Positions 14,977-24,614 of a stretch of DNA of 53,105 nucleotides are shown here, piece after piece (positions within the stretch are counted from its first letter, which is position 1; the number at the start of each line of letters is the position of its first letter). Made by a program: the position numbers and the translations under genes. Source of the DNA: Oscillospiraceae bacterium (GTDB lineage: Bacteria; Bacillota; Clostridia; Oscillospirales; Oscillospiraceae); the NCBI GenBank assembly GCA_017435525.1, contig JAFSEW010000044.1, positions 1-53,105 on the forward strand, in the 5' to 3' direction. The notes beneath the pieces were generated by a model, which saw nothing but the letters and a program-made list of their open reading frames with translations, was not told where the DNA came from and did not search any database.

Positions 14977-16848
14977 TTATTCTTCCTCTGCGCTGTCGAA
15001 CATGGCGGTTTCCCCTGCCTCTTCGGGGATGGCTCTGCCTTCCATGCAGGCGGCAAACTGCGCGCCGGACATGGTTTCATGGGCCAGCAGGAACTCCACC
15101 ACTTCCATAACCTTGGCTTCATTCTCCTTCAGGATCTTTGCGCAATGGTCGTAAGCCTGATCCACCAGCACCTTCACTTCATCGTCGATGGTGCCGGCCA
15201 CCTTCTCGGAATAGCCCTTGGTGGTCTGGTAATCCCGGCCGATGAACACTTCATCGCCGCCCAGGTAGGACACGGTGCCCAGCTTTTCGCACATACCGTA
15301 ACGGGCCACCATATCCCGGGCCAGCTTGGATGCCCGGTCGATATCATTGGACGCGCCCACGGAAATATCCTGCAGGAACAGGGCTTCCGCCACACGGCCG
15401 CCCAGCAGACTGACGATTTCCTCGTACATCTGATTCCGGGTCAGATTGAAGGCATCATCCCGGGGAATGTGCCAGGTAGCACCCAGGCTCTGGCCTCTGG
15501 GAACGATGGTGATATTCATCACCCGATCCTGGGTAGGCAGATGGTACATGGCCACGGCGTGGCCTGCCTCATGGATGGCGGTTTCCCGCAGATCCTTCCG
15601 GTTCAGCACACGGCTGCGCTTTTCAGGGCCTGCGGTGATCTTCATCATGGCGTCGTTGAGATCCTTCATATTCAGCACCGGGCGGTTATCCCGGGCTGCC
15701 ATGATCGCAGCCTCGTTCATCAGGTTGCTCAAATCCGCGCCGGTAAAGCCGGGGGTCACCCGGGCCAGGGTCTTCAGATCCACGCTTTCATCCAGGCACT
15801 TGCCCTTGGCATGCACCTTCAGGATATCTTCACGGCCCCGGACATCGGGGCGGCCCACATGGATCTGCCGGTCAAAACGGCCGGGACGCAGCAGAGCGGG
15901 GTCCAGAATGTCAGGACGGTTGGTAGCTGCCAGGACGATAACGCCCTCGGTGCGGCCAAAGCCATCCATTTCCACCAGCAGCTGGTTCAGGGTCTGTTCC
16001 TTTTCATCGTGGCCGCCGCCCAGACCGCTGCCGCGCTTACGGCCCACGGCATCGATTTCATCGATGAAAATAATGGAAGGTGCCACCCGCTTGGCCTGAT
16101 CAAACAGGTCACGGACACGGCTTGCGCCCACGCCCACATACATCTCCACAAAATCAGAGCCGGAGATGGACAGAAACTGCACATCCGCCTCGCCTGCCAC
16201 GGCTCTTGCCAGCAGGGTCTTACCGGTGCCGGGAGGGCCTACCAGCAGCAGACCATGGGGGATCCGGGCACCGATCTTGGTGTATTTCTCCGGATTGCGC
16301 AGGAAATCCACCACTTCCTGCAACTCCTGCTTCTCTTCGTCGGCACCTGCCACATCCTGGAAGGTGACCTTCTTGTTGTCAGGCAGGCCCAGAACTGTTC
16401 TGGCCTTGCCGAAATTCGCCATAGGATTGTTCTGGTTGGCCTTGCTCATCAGCAGGAACCATACGATCAGCACCACCAGACCGGCCAATGCCAGGGGCAG
16501 CACCAGGCTCATGGGGTTGAATGCGCTGTCAGGGATGAAATCATAGGATTCCAGAATGCCTGCTTCCTTCTGCTGCTGCATCAGCTCCCACATTTCAGCG
16601 CGGAAGCTCTCGGAATTTGCCAGATTTGCGACCAGTTCCGTCTTGCCGTTGTAGCTGTTATGCAGCTGCAGATAGATGGTGTCATCCTGGACGGTAAAGC
16701 TCTTCACCTGCTCATCCTGGAAAAGCTCCACCACCTCAGAATAGGTCAGGTCGCCTCTGCCGCCGGTAAACAGACCCAGCAGCCAGCCGCACAGCGCTGC
16801 CAGAATCGCAAGATATACAATTACGCCAAAAAAACTTTGCTTTTTCAA
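14977..16848 (-). CDS. ftsH: ATP-dependent zinc metalloprotease FtsH
   Basis: This 623-residue protein has two transmembrane helices (about 6-27 and 112-134) flanking a small extracytoplasmic domain. The AAA+ module follows, with Walker A GPPGTGKT (204-211), Walker B IIFIDEID (259-266) and the RPGRFD arginine-finger region (321-326). The zinc site is HEAGH at 426-430. FtsH forms a membrane hexamer that degrades misfolded membrane proteins and regulators. The start is TTG at 16848 with AGGAG 9 bases upstream; no better ATG exists in frame. It is the last gene of the operon, after hpt. Confidence 0.96.
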   Translation of the reverse strand: MKKQSFFGVIVYLAILAALCGWLLGLFTGGRGDLTYSEVVELFQDEQVKSFTVQDDTIYLQLHNSYNGKTELVANLANSESFRAEMWELMQQQKEAGILESYDFIPDSAFNPMSLVLPLALAGLVVLIVWFLLMSKANQNNPMANFGKARTVLGLPDNKKVTFQDVAGADEEKQELQEVVDFLRNPEKYTKIGARIPHGLLLVGPPGTGKTLLARAVAGEADVQFLSISGSDFVEMYVGVGASRVRDLFDQAKRVAPSIIFIDEIDAVGRKRGSGLGGGHDEKEQTLNQLLVEMDGFGRTEGVIVLAATNRPDILDPALLRPGRFDRQIHVGRPDVRGREDILKVHAKGKCLDESVDLKTLARVTPGFTGADLSNLMNEAAIMAARDNRPVLNMKDLNDAMMKITAGPEKRSRVLNRKDLRETAIHEAGHAVAMYHLPTQDRVMNITIVPRGQSLGATWHIPRDDAFNLTRNQMYEEIVSLLGGRVAEALFLQDISVGASNDIDRASKLARDMVARYGMCEKLGTVSYLGGDEVFIGRDYQTTKGYSEKVAGTIDDEVKVLVDQAYDHCAKILKENEAKVMEVVEFLLAHETMSGAQFAACMEGRAIPEEAGETAMFDSAEEE

Positions 16849-16861
16849 AATGCCATACTCC

Positions 16862-17413
16862 TTACTTTGCGTAAGCTTCCGGCTTCAGCACACCCACGAA
16901 GGGCAGATTCCGGTAGTGCTCATTAAAGTCCAGACCGTAACCCACCACAAACTCGTTGGGAATGGTGAAGCCCACATATTCAGGAACCAGAGTGATACCG
17001 GGCTTTCTGCGTTCGGGCTTATCCAGCAGGGTGCACACTTCCAAAGAAGCAGGCTCCTTGCTCAGCAGATACCGGTAAGTAAAGTCCAGAGAGTTGCCGG
17101 TGTCGTAAATATCCTCCAGGATCACCACATGGCGGCCCTTCAGATCCACGGACACATCCTTCTTCACCACAGACTGGCCGCTGGATTCGGTACCCCGGTA
17201 AGAGGAAATGCACATAAAGTCAACCTCACAGGGAACGGTGATTTCCCGGACCATGTCAGCAAAGAACATGAATACGCCCTTCAGAACGCCGATAAACACA
17301 GGGTTCTTGCCGACATACTTTTCGTTCAAAAGGGCTGCCATCTCCTGCACCTTGCTCTGGATCTGCTCTTTGGAAAGCATTACATACTCGATATTCTCCA
17401 TTATATCCTGCAT
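16862..17413 (-). CDS. hpt: Hypoxanthine phosphoribosyltransferase
   Basis: This enzyme of 183 residues transfers phosphoribose from PRPP to hypoxanthine or guanine (purine salvage). The PRPP-binding motif [14 protein letters not shown] is intact, and the N-terminal GVLKGVFMF and [10 protein letters not shown] loops are typical. The ATG at 17413 shares one base with the tilS stop codon (TGATG), so translation is coupled. A GTG one codon earlier is the alternative start. The tilS-hpt-ftsH order is standard in Firmicutes. Confidence 0.95.
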   Translation of the reverse strand: MQDIMENIEYVMLSKEQIQSKVQEMAALLNEKYVGKNPVFIGVLKGVFMFFADMVREITVPCEVDFMCISSYRGTESSGQSVVKKDVSVDLKGRHVVILEDIYDTGNSLDFTYRYLLSKEPASLEVCTLLDKPERRKPGITLVPEYVGFTIPNEFVVGYGLDFNEHYRNLPFVGVLKPEAYAK

Positions 17414-18699
17414 CACAATGTATCCTCCGATTTTTCATTTTCTATTGTTTCAAACCGGATTTGCAGCTGCGCTCCCATCCGGTCCTGATTTACGCCAATA
17501 CCGTATACGCCCAGAATTCCCTGCCCATCGCAAACCACCGGAATCCGGCTTCTTTGTGCCGCCGGGATTTTCCGGTCGATAAAGAGTTTTTTCAGGCTTT
17601 TGGTTCCTCCGGAAAGCCGAAGGGTATCCCCTTCCTGCCTGGGACGCAGCCAAAGCTGCCCCACAGGTGCTGCCGTGAAGGCATAGGGCGTATTCTCTTC
17701 TGCTTCCGCCGGGGTGCAGATCACCCGCAGGCCTAACTCCGGAATCTGCGTGACTCCGGGGCATTGCAGCATGACAGGTACAAAGGATTCTGCCGCTTTC
17801 TGCCGCACCAGCACATCATAGCACCGGGCGATCCGGATACCGCCGGGAAATTCTCCGGAGGCGGAGGGTTTCTCGGAAAAAACCAGCTTTTCCCCCAGGG
17901 CAATATGCGTCCCTTCCGGCTCTTTCACACCGCAGTGCTTCAGAAATCCTGTGATGACCCGGCTTCTGACCGCTTCCGGCAGGGCCCTTACGGTTTCCAC
18001 CGGGAGACCCTTTGAAAAATCCATGGGCACATCCAGCGCCTCTTCATCCCGGCGCAGCCGCAGCGCCATGGCAGAAAGGTTCTCTGCCAGCCGGGGGTTT
18101 TCCTGCTTTAGCAGCGGCATCACATGGTGCCGCAGGCGGTTACGCAGGAACTGATCGGTTTCGTTGGAGCTGTCAGTCACATAGCGCAGGTGGTATTCCT
18201 GAAGAAAAGCCAGCACCTGCTGCCGGGTAACCAGCAGCATGGGTCTTACCACATTGCCTCTTACCGGCGCGATGGCACCCAGGCCTTTCAGACCCGTGCC
18301 CCGGACCATGTGCATCAGCACGGTTTCCGCGTTGTCATCGGCGGTGTGGGCTGTGGCGATCTTTCCGGGAAGTGTGGCAAAAAAGCTGTAGCGGGCATCT
18401 CTGGCCGCTGCTTCCAGGCCTTTCTTTCCTGCCGCCACCTGGCCGCGCCCCACATGCAACGGGATTTCGTACCGGTCACACAGCTGCCGGACGAAGGCTT
18501 CCTCCCCATCGGACTCTTCGCCCCGGAGACCGTGGTTAAAATGGGCCGCTTCCACCGTGACCTGCAGCTTTTCCCGCAGCAGATACATGGCCATCAGCAG
18601 CGCCACAGAGTCGGCGCCGCCGGATACGGCGCACACTACCGTCTCACCGGGCTGCAGCATTTGATACTGCCCCACAAAGGCAGCCACCGCATTAAGCAT
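17413..18699 (-). CDS. tilS: tRNA(Ile)-lysidine synthase
   Basis: This 428-residue enzyme modifies the wobble C34 of tRNA-Ile(CAU) to lysidine, using ATP and lysine. The PP-loop SGGADSVALL lies near residue 25, followed by HFNHGLRGEESD. The central QFLRNRLRHHVMPLL segment and the C-terminal domain with RQEGDTLRLSGG and KKLFIDRKIP are typical of the full-length enzyme. The start at 18699 gives the normal N-terminus; the frame extends upstream only because it overlaps dnaB. It overlaps the dnaB 3' end by 8 bases. Confidence 0.95.
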   Translation of the reverse strand: MLNAVAAFVGQYQMLQPGETVVCAVSGGADSVALLMAMYLLREKLQVTVEAAHFNHGLRGEESDGEEAFVRQLCDRYEIPLHVGRGQVAAGKKGLEAAARDARYSFFATLPGKIATAHTADDNAETVLMHMVRGTGLKGLGAIAPVRGNVVRPMLLVTRQQVLAFLQEYHLRYVTDSSNETDQFLRNRLRHHVMPLLKQENPRLAENLSAMALRLRRDEEALDVPMDFSKGLPVETVRALPEAVRSRVITGFLKHCGVKEPEGTHIALGEKLVFSEKPSASGEFPGGIRIARCYDVLVRQKAAESFVPVMLQCPGVTQIPELGLRVICTPAEAEENTPYAFTAAPVGQLWLRPRQEGDTLRLSGGTKSLKKLFIDRKIPAAQRSRIPVVCDGQGILGVYGIGVNQDRMGAQLQIRFETIENEKSEDTL

Positions 18700-20029
18700 G
18701 CTTCCACTCCCGGTCTGTAAATGTCTGATAGGGGCCGAACCACTGCAGTTTGACTGTGCCCGTTTCGCCGTGGCGGTTCTTTGCCACGATACACTCGGCC
18801 AGGCCCTTATCTTCTGTATTTTCATTGTAGTATTCGTCGCGGTACAGGAACATAACGGAGTCGGCATCCTGCTCGATAGCACCGGATTCCCGAAGGTCGG
18901 ACAGGATGGGCCGCTTGTCCTGACGGCCTTCCACCGCACGGGACAGCTGGCTCAGGCAGATGACCGGCACATTCAGTTCCTTGGCCATGATCTTCAGGGC
19001 ACGGGAAATCTCCGCCACCACGGTAACACGGTTGTCACCGCTGCCCTTGCCGTAGCCGGAGCCGTTCATCAGCTGCAGATAGTCGATGACCACAAGGCCC
19101 AGATTGTCCAGCCGGCGGCATTTTGCGTTGATATCCGCCACGGTCACTGTGGGATTATCGTCAATGCGGATATCCGACTGGCTGAGAGAGGCAGACGCCA
19201 TGCACAGCTTGGTCCATTCCTCTTCGGAAAGCTTGCCGGTAGCCAGCTTCTGCATATCAATAAACGCTTCGCTGGCCAGCAGACGCAGGGCCAGCTGTTC
19301 TCTGGACATTTCCAGGTTGAACACCGCAACGGTTTTGTTGTACTTCTTGGCCACATTCATAGCCATATTCAACGCGAAGGCGGATTTACCCATGGCAGGA
19401 CGGGCTGCCACCAGCACCAGGTCAGACTTATTCAGGCCGTTGATCTTGCTGTCCAGATCCCGCATACCTGTGGACAGGCCGGGAATCAGAGAATCCGACT
19501 GGCTCAGTTCCGTCAGCCGGTCAAACACCTTATGCAGCACGGTGCCGATGTGCTCCAGAGAATCGCCCCGTTCGCCTTTGCGCAGGGCATAGATCTTCTT
19601 CTCGGCACTTTCCAGCATTTCCGCCGGGGTGCCCACCTGGGAATACACCGTTTCGTTAATTTCGTCCGCCGCCTGTGCCAGACCACGGAGCATGGCCTTA
19701 TCCCGCACGATATTGGCATAGCGCACAGCGTTGGCAGCGGTGGGGGTAATCTGCATCAGCTGCAGAATGTAGTCCCGGGAATTGTCGTGATAGACACCCA
19801 GCTCCCGCATCTTATCCAGCACGGTCACCGGGTCGATGGTCTGGGAGAAATTGAACATGGCGTAGATGGTCTCATAGATCTCCCGGTTCTGCTGCAGATA
19901 GAAATCCTCCGGCCGCAGAATCCCCACCACATCCGTGATGCACCGGCTGTCAATGAGGATGGAGCCAAGCACCGACTGCTCTGCCTCCAACGACTGGGGC
20001 ACCTGCCGGCTCAGCAGTTCTTCATCCAT
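18692..20029 (-). CDS. dnaB: Replicative DNA helicase
   Basis: This 445-residue protein has the N-terminal DnaB domain (PQSLEAEQSVLGSILID at about 11-27) and the RecA-like helicase domain. Walker A is ARPAMGKSAF and Walker B is LGLVVIDYLQLM; the SQLSRAVEGR and SDLRESGAIEQDAD motifs are present. It unwinds DNA at the replication fork as a hexamer. No intein is present. GAGGGAGA precedes the ATG. It follows rplI by 36 bases, a common Firmicutes order. Confidence 0.97.
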   Translation of the reverse strand: MDEELLSRQVPQSLEAEQSVLGSILIDSRCITDVVGILRPEDFYLQQNREIYETIYAMFNFSQTIDPVTVLDKMRELGVYHDNSRDYILQLMQITPTAANAVRYANIVRDKAMLRGLAQAADEINETVYSQVGTPAEMLESAEKKIYALRKGERGDSLEHIGTVLHKVFDRLTELSQSDSLIPGLSTGMRDLDSKINGLNKSDLVLVAARPAMGKSAFALNMAMNVAKKYNKTVAVFNLEMSREQLALRLLASEAFIDMQKLATGKLSEEEWTKLCMASASLSQSDIRIDDNPTVTVADINAKCRRLDNLGLVVIDYLQLMNGSGYGKGSGDNRVTVVAEISRALKIMAKELNVPVICLSQLSRAVEGRQDKRPILSDLRESGAIEQDADSVMFLYRDEYYNENTEDKGLAECIVAKNRHGETGTVKLQWFGPYQTFTDREWKHA

Positions 20030-20065
20030 GATTCTCCCTCTTTTCCTTCAAACTTTTGCCTCTTC

Positions 20066-20512
20066 TCAGGCCTCTTCGATCTTCACAGTGAGCGGTGCGG
20101 TGATCTCGTAGCCCAGCTTGCACTGGACGGTGTAGGTACCCACGCTCTTGATGGGATCGCTCAGGACAATCTTACGCTTGTCCAGCTTGATGCCGGAGGC
20201 CTTTGCCAGGGCATCGGCAATTTCCTGGTTGGTAACAGAACCGAACAGACGGCCTGCGCCGCCGCCCTTGGCGGTGACGGTAACGGTCATTTCCCGCAGC
20301 TTTCTGGAAATCTCCAGTGCCTCAGCCCGCTCCCGGGCAGCCTTTTCCGCAGCAGCCTTGTCGTTCATACGCATGGTGTTCACTGCGTCAGCGGTAGCCT
20401 CGATAGCCAGCTTCTTAGGCAGCATGAAGTTTCTGGCGTAACCGTCGGAAACCTCGATCATCTGGCCCTTCTTGCCCTTACCCTTAACATCCTGCAACAA
20501 AATAACTTTCAT
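20066..20512 (-). CDS. rplI: 50S ribosomal protein L9
   Basis: This 148-residue protein has the N-terminal L9 domain [17 protein letters not shown] with [13 protein letters not shown], a long connecting helix (about 42-75), and the C-terminal rRNA-binding domain with [14 protein letters not shown]. The length is normal. AAGGAG lies 7 bases before the start. It sits 11 bases downstream of gdpP. Confidence 0.97.
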   Translation of the reverse strand: MKVILLQDVKGKGKKGQMIEVSDGYARNFMLPKKLAIEATADAVNTMRMNDKAAAEKAARERAEALEISRKLREMTVTVTAKGGGAGRLFGSVTNQEIADALAKASGIKLDKRKIVLSDPIKSVGTYTVQCKLGYEITAPLTVKIEEA

Positions 20513-20523
20513 AATGCTTCTCC

Positions 20524-22500
20524 TTATGCTTCATAAAAACGGTCAATGGAAGTCACCAGCTGATCCAGCACTTCCTTAACTGTGGAATAACGAACCTGCG
20601 CACCTGCAGTGGCCGCGTTGCCGCCGCCGCCCAGGGGCTCCAGTATCACCTGCACATTGGCTTTGCCGATGGAACGGGCGGAAATAATCACCTGATCCCC
20701 ATCGGGGTACAGCACAAAGGATGTGGAAATACCGGAAATATTCAAAAGCTCATCCGCAGCCTGGGCTGCCAGCACCCGGGAGGTGGCAGAATTCAGCGCC
20801 GCGATGGCAATCTCCTGGCGGTAAAGCCGGGAGGATTTGATGATCTGATACTTGGCGATGGTATCCTGGAAGTCGTTCTGCAAAAGCTTCTTCACCTCCA
20901 CAGGCTCCGCACCCAGCTGCCGCAGATAGGCCGCGGCCTCAAAGGTACGCTCGCCGGTGCGCACATGGAAGCTCTTGGTATCCAGGAACAGGCCTGCCAG
21001 CAGTGCCTTGGCTTCGATGGGCAGCACATCGGCCTTTTCCACCGCGTACTGCAGCAGCTCGGTAGTAAGCTCCGCAGCGGAGGAGGCGTAGGGTTCGTGA
21101 AGGTTTACCACCACCGGGCTGATATAATCCGCCGCTCTTCTGTGATGATCCACCACACATACCTTGGAAATAGCCTCCAGAAGCGGTTTGCTCTCCACCT
21201 GATCCGGGCGGTTGGTATCCACCACCACCAGGATACTGTGATTATCCGCCAGCAGCATGGCCTCCTGGCCGGAAATAAAGGCATCTTTGTAAGCAGGCAC
21301 GGCGCGAATCTCCTCAATGAGCCCGCTGGCAGCATTTTTCTCCAGATCCAGCACGATATGGAAGGGCTTTTCCTTCTTGCGGCACAGGCAGCAGATACCC
21401 ATAGCCGCGCCCACAGCGTCCATATCCGCATTCTTGTGACCCATGACGAACACACGGCTGCTCTGCCCGATCAGCTCCATCAGGGAATTGGCAGTAACCC
21501 GGGAGCGAACCTTGCTCCGGTGTTCTGTTTCCTTGGTACGGCCGCCATAGAAGGAGAAATTATACCGGTCCTTAATCACCGCCTGGTCACCGCCACGGCT
21601 CAGGGCCATTTCCACAGAGAGGGACGCGAAATTGTAGCACTCTTCAAAGGTGGCACCGTCCAGACCCAGGCCAAAGGAAATGGACGCAGCCTGGCCGGAA
21701 GGATTGGTGATCTGGTGAATATCTTCCAGCAGGGAGAATTTATTCTCCGTAGCCACACCCAGATCCCGCTTTTCAAAGATGAACAGATACCGGTTCTTGG
21801 AAAGCCGCCGCAGCAGACCGTGATAGCCTTCCGTCCACTGGGTGATGGCTTCATTGATCCGGGCATTGAGGGTGGAGATGGCACCTTCCGTCAGGTTCTT
21901 AGTCAGTTCCTCGTAGTTGTCGATCATAATAATGGACACCACCGGGCGGGAACGGACATATTCATCCCGCACCTGGTACAGCTCCGTCAGGTCTGCCAGA
22001 TACAGCACACCCAGGAAGGTATTGCCGGGGTCATCGCCTCTGGCAGCACTGCCGTAGACCCGGTAGCGGCGGCCCTGGGCTGTGACATCGTAGGGATATT
22101 CCGTTTTGCCGGAGATCAGCCAGTCGGTCTGGATGCCGGGCAGCAATTCCTGAATACTGCGCTGCACCATGGTATCATCATAGCCTGTGGCCTTGACAAA
22201 GGCTTCGTTGGCATAGAGCACACCGCCGTCGGACAGGCGGATCACCGCCACCGGGAAAGGACTGTCCGCACCGTCCCGGCCGGTTTGCTCCTGGGAAATA
22301 CGGCTGAGGAATTTCTGCAGTTCCTTCCGCTGCTGCCGACGCTGCAGCAATACCGCTGCCAGTGCAATGGCTGTCACAATGCTTTCCACCGCTGCCAGGA
22401 TAAACTGCTCGGCAAACAATGCCGCCACCGCAAAGCAGGCCAGCAGCACAAAATAGATCCAAATGTGGGTGTGCAGCACCTTGCCCAATCGCTTATTCAT
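20524..22500 (-). CDS. gdpP: Cyclic-di-AMP phosphodiesterase GdpP (DHH family)
   Basis: This 658-residue protein has two N-terminal transmembrane helices (about 12-50), a PAS-like domain ([18 protein letters not shown]) and a degenerate GGDEF domain. The DHH domain has [16 protein letters not shown] and VVDHHRR, and the DHHA1 domain ends with [13 protein letters not shown]. GdpP hydrolyses c-di-AMP to pApA and so controls potassium, osmotic and cell-wall balance. All DHH metal ligands appear intact. It is the first gene of the operon ending at ftsH, with AGGAGG before the start and a good promoter at 22555-22583. Confidence 0.95.
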   Translation of the reverse strand: MNKRLGKVLHTHIWIYFVLLACFAVAALFAEQFILAAVESIVTAIALAAVLLQRRQQRKELQKFLSRISQEQTGRDGADSPFPVAVIRLSDGGVLYANEAFVKATGYDDTMVQRSIQELLPGIQTDWLISGKTEYPYDVTAQGRRYRVYGSAARGDDPGNTFLGVLYLADLTELYQVRDEYVRSRPVVSIIMIDNYEELTKNLTEGAISTLNARINEAITQWTEGYHGLLRRLSKNRYLFIFEKRDLGVATENKFSLLEDIHQITNPSGQAASISFGLGLDGATFEECYNFASLSVEMALSRGGDQAVIKDRYNFSFYGGRTKETEHRSKVRSRVTANSLMELIGQSSRVFVMGHKNADMDAVGAAMGICCLCRKKEKPFHIVLDLEKNAASGLIEEIRAVPAYKDAFISGQEAMLLADNHSILVVVDTNRPDQVESKPLLEAISKVCVVDHHRRAADYISPVVVNLHEPYASSAAELTTELLQYAVEKADVLPIEAKALLAGLFLDTKSFHVRTGERTFEAAAYLRQLGAEPVEVKKLLQNDFQDTIAKYQIIKSSRLYRQEIAIAALNSATSRVLAAQAADELLNISGISTSFVLYPDGDQVIISARSIGKANVQVILEPLGGGGNAATAGAQVRYSTVKEVLDQLVTSIDRFYEA

Positions 22501-22554
22501 CCGCTCCGCCTCCTTCTGGGGATAAAATACCCATAATATCGCAACATACTGGGT

Positions 22555-22583
22555 ATTATAGCAAATTTACATAGAGGGCGCAA
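22555..22583 (-). promoter_or_regulatory. Promoter of the gdpP operon
   Basis: Minus strand TTGCGC, 17-base spacer, TATAAT with an extended TGC. It lies 55 bases upstream of the gdpP start. The short leader contains an ATACCC/GGGTAT inverted pair. Confidence 0.75.
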
Positions 22584-22629
22584 TAGTATTTCGCAAAAAA
22601 GCCCCGCAGAATGCCGCAAAAATTAAGGG

Positions 22630-22658
22630 TATACAAACCAGGCAGATTGTGTTATACT
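22630..22658 (+). promoter_or_regulatory. Promoter and structured leader of the RNase J gene
   Basis: TATACA, 17-base spacer, TATACT with an extended TGT. The predicted leader (about 22666-22829) is roughly 165 bases, long for this genome. It contains GC-rich hairpin potential near 22735-22755 and no ORF. It and the gdpP promoter fill the 329-base gap between the divergent genes. Confidence 0.6.
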
Positions 22659-22829
22659 ATGTGTGTCTGGTGCGGGTAGGGCATTCCCGGCCAACATCTC
22701 AAATTGCATAGTTTGCAGGCGCTTTCTGCACAGTCCGGCGATACGGGGCCGGAAATGCAGAAGACGGTTGCCTGTTTTTGTTGCGCTCTTTTTTAAAAGA
22801 GGCTGAATCTGAAAGGAGTTTATACCAAA

Positions 22830-24482
22830 TTGGCAGAAAAACTGAAAATTATCCCTCTGGGCGGCCTGGATGAAATCGGCAAGAATATCACCGTGCTGGA
22901 ATACGGCAAGGATATGATCGTAGTGGACTGCGGCCTGGGCTTCCCGGAAGAAGACATGTACGGCGTGGATCTGGTGATCCCGGACTTTTCCTATCTGGTG
23001 GCCAACGCCAAGAAGCTCCGGGGCATGTTCATCACCCACGGACATGAAGACCATATCGGCTCCATCCCCTACTGCATGCAGCAGGTCAGCTGCCCCATCC
23101 ATGGCACCGCCATGACCTGCGGCCTGATCAAGCTGAAGCTGGAAGAGCACCGGCTGGACAAAGTAAAGCTCATCACCCATAAACCCGGCGAGAGTGTGAA
23201 GGCAGGCTGCTTCACCGTGGAATTCATCCATGTGAACCACTCCATTGCCGACGCTGTGGCCTTCGCCATCCACACCCCTGTGGGCACCGTGGTGATGACC
23301 GGCGACTTCAAGATCGACCCCACCGCCACCGACGGCATGATCGATCTGGCCCGTCTGGGTCAGCTGGGCAATGAGGGTGTACTGGCGCTGCTGGCGGATT
23401 CCACCAATGCCGAGCGTCAGGGCTACACCCCCAACGAGCATCTGGTAACCGAGAGCCTGGACCGGCAGTTCAAGAACTGCGACCAGAGAATCATTGTCAC
23501 CACCTTCGCCTCCAACATGTACCGCATCGCCGGTGTCATTGCCGCTGCGGAGCGCCATGGGCGCAAAGTGGCCGTCACCGGCCGCAGCATGGAAAACATG
23601 CTGAAGGTAGCTCAGGAGCTGGGTTACCTGAAGGTAAAGCCCGGCACCATCGTGGAGCTGGGTGCCATCAAGAGCCTGCCCAAGAACAAGATCGTCATCG
23701 TTTCCACCGGCTCTCAGGGTGAGAACATGTCCGCCCTGTACCGGATGGCGTTCTCCACCCACAAGCAGGTGGATATCACCGCCGGTGACCGGATCATCAT
23801 CTCCGCCTCCGCCATTCCCGGCAACGAGAAGGCCGTGAGCAAGATCATCAACGAGCTGTACCGCAAGGGTGCGGATGTGGTGTATGAAAAGAGCGAAGGC
23901 CTGCATGTATCCGGCCACGCCTGCCAGGAGGAGCTGAAGATCATCCACGGCCTGTGCAAGCCCAAATTCTTCATCCCCGTTCACGGCGAGCAGCGGCATC
24001 TGCAGATCCACAGCCGTCTGGCAAAGCTCATGGGCATGAACCCCAAGAACATTCTCATCGGCGAAATCGGCTCCACCTTTGAGCTGACCAAGCGCACCTG
24101 CAAGCTGGGCAGCACTGTGCCTGCGGGCATGGTGCTGGTGGATGGCACCGGTGTAGGCGATGTGGGCAGCGTGGTGCTCCGGGACCGGAAGCATCTGGCG
24201 GAAGACGGCATGATTGTGGTGTGCGTGAATCTCTCTGCCGAGGACGGCAGCGTCATCACCGGCCCGGATATCATTACCCGTGGCTTTATCTATGTGAAGG
24301 AATCCGAAGAACTGATTGACGAGCTGCGGGAAGTGGCTATGGAAGCCATCGACCGCTGCCACCGCAAGCGCATTCGGGACTGGACTGCTATCAAGAGCGC
24401 CATCAAGAGCGACATCTCCGGCTACCTCTACAAAAACACCAAGCGCAATCCCATGGTCCTGCCTGTGATCATGGAGATCTGA
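22830..24482 (+). CDS. rnj: Ribonuclease J
   Basis: This 550-residue protein is a metallo-beta-lactamase/beta-CASP ribonuclease. The zinc motif is THGHEDHIG near residue 69-77, with further ligands in HVNHSIADA and TGDFKID. The beta-CASP part has VTTFASNMYR and STGSQGE, and the C-terminal motif is PVHGEQRHL. It matures and degrades RNA by endo- and 5'-exonuclease action. The start is TTG at 22830 with AAGGAG 11 bases upstream; no ATG is suitable. Confidence 0.95.
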   Translation: MAEKLKIIPLGGLDEIGKNITVLEYGKDMIVVDCGLGFPEEDMYGVDLVIPDFSYLVANAKKLRGMFITHGHEDHIGSIPYCMQQVSCPIHGTAMTCGLIKLKLEEHRLDKVKLITHKPGESVKAGCFTVEFIHVNHSIADAVAFAIHTPVGTVVMTGDFKIDPTATDGMIDLARLGQLGNEGVLALLADSTNAERQGYTPNEHLVTESLDRQFKNCDQRIIVTTFASNMYRIAGVIAAAERHGRKVAVTGRSMENMLKVAQELGYLKVKPGTIVELGAIKSLPKNKIVIVSTGSQGENMSALYRMAFSTHKQVDITAGDRIIISASAIPGNEKAVSKIINELYRKGADVVYEKSEGLHVSGHACQEELKIIHGLCKPKFFIPVHGEQRHLQIHSRLAKLMGMNPKNILIGEIGSTFELTKRTCKLGSTVPAGMVLVDGTGVGDVGSVVLRDRKHLAEDGMIVVCVNLSAEDGSVITGPDIITRGFIYVKESEELIDELREVAMEAIDRCHRKRIRDWTAIKSAIKSDISGYLYKNTKRNPMVLPVIMEI

Positions 24483-24490
24483 TACAACGA

Positions 24491-24529
24491 AAAAAGGCGT
24501 GCTGCTTTTGCAGCACGCCCTTTCTTTTT
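24491..24529 (+). terminator. Terminator after the RNase J gene
   Basis: GGCGTGCTGC pairs with GCAGCACGCC around a TTTT loop, followed by TTTCTTTTT. It starts 9 bases after the stop. Confidence 0.93.
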
Positions 24530-24540
24530 CCATTCGGTTT

Positions 24541-24598
24541 GCGGCGGGAGCAAGGCCCCGCCGTTGCGGGAGGGTCAAGACCCTCCCCTACAGGTGCA
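24541..24598. repeat. Interspersed palindromic repeat fragment
   Basis: GCGGCGGGAGCAAG is followed by a GGCGGGGC-type hairpin, then GGGAGGGTC/GACCCTCCC and CCTACAG. The first part recurs at 52686-52710. The CCCCTACAG end matches the right end of the 163-bp repeat, so these may be related element families. Confidence 0.6.
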
Positions 24599-24614
24599 TG
24601 AAATTCGGCGGGTA

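Noticed and set aside
14848-16926. A 692-codon open frame antisense to ftsH
   Set aside because: It covers the conserved FtsH motifs on the other strand and has no domain similarity of its own.
22623-24578. A 651-codon open frame antisense to the RNase J gene
   Set aside because: It is a shadow of a clear gene; the composition is low-complexity and it has no ribosome site.
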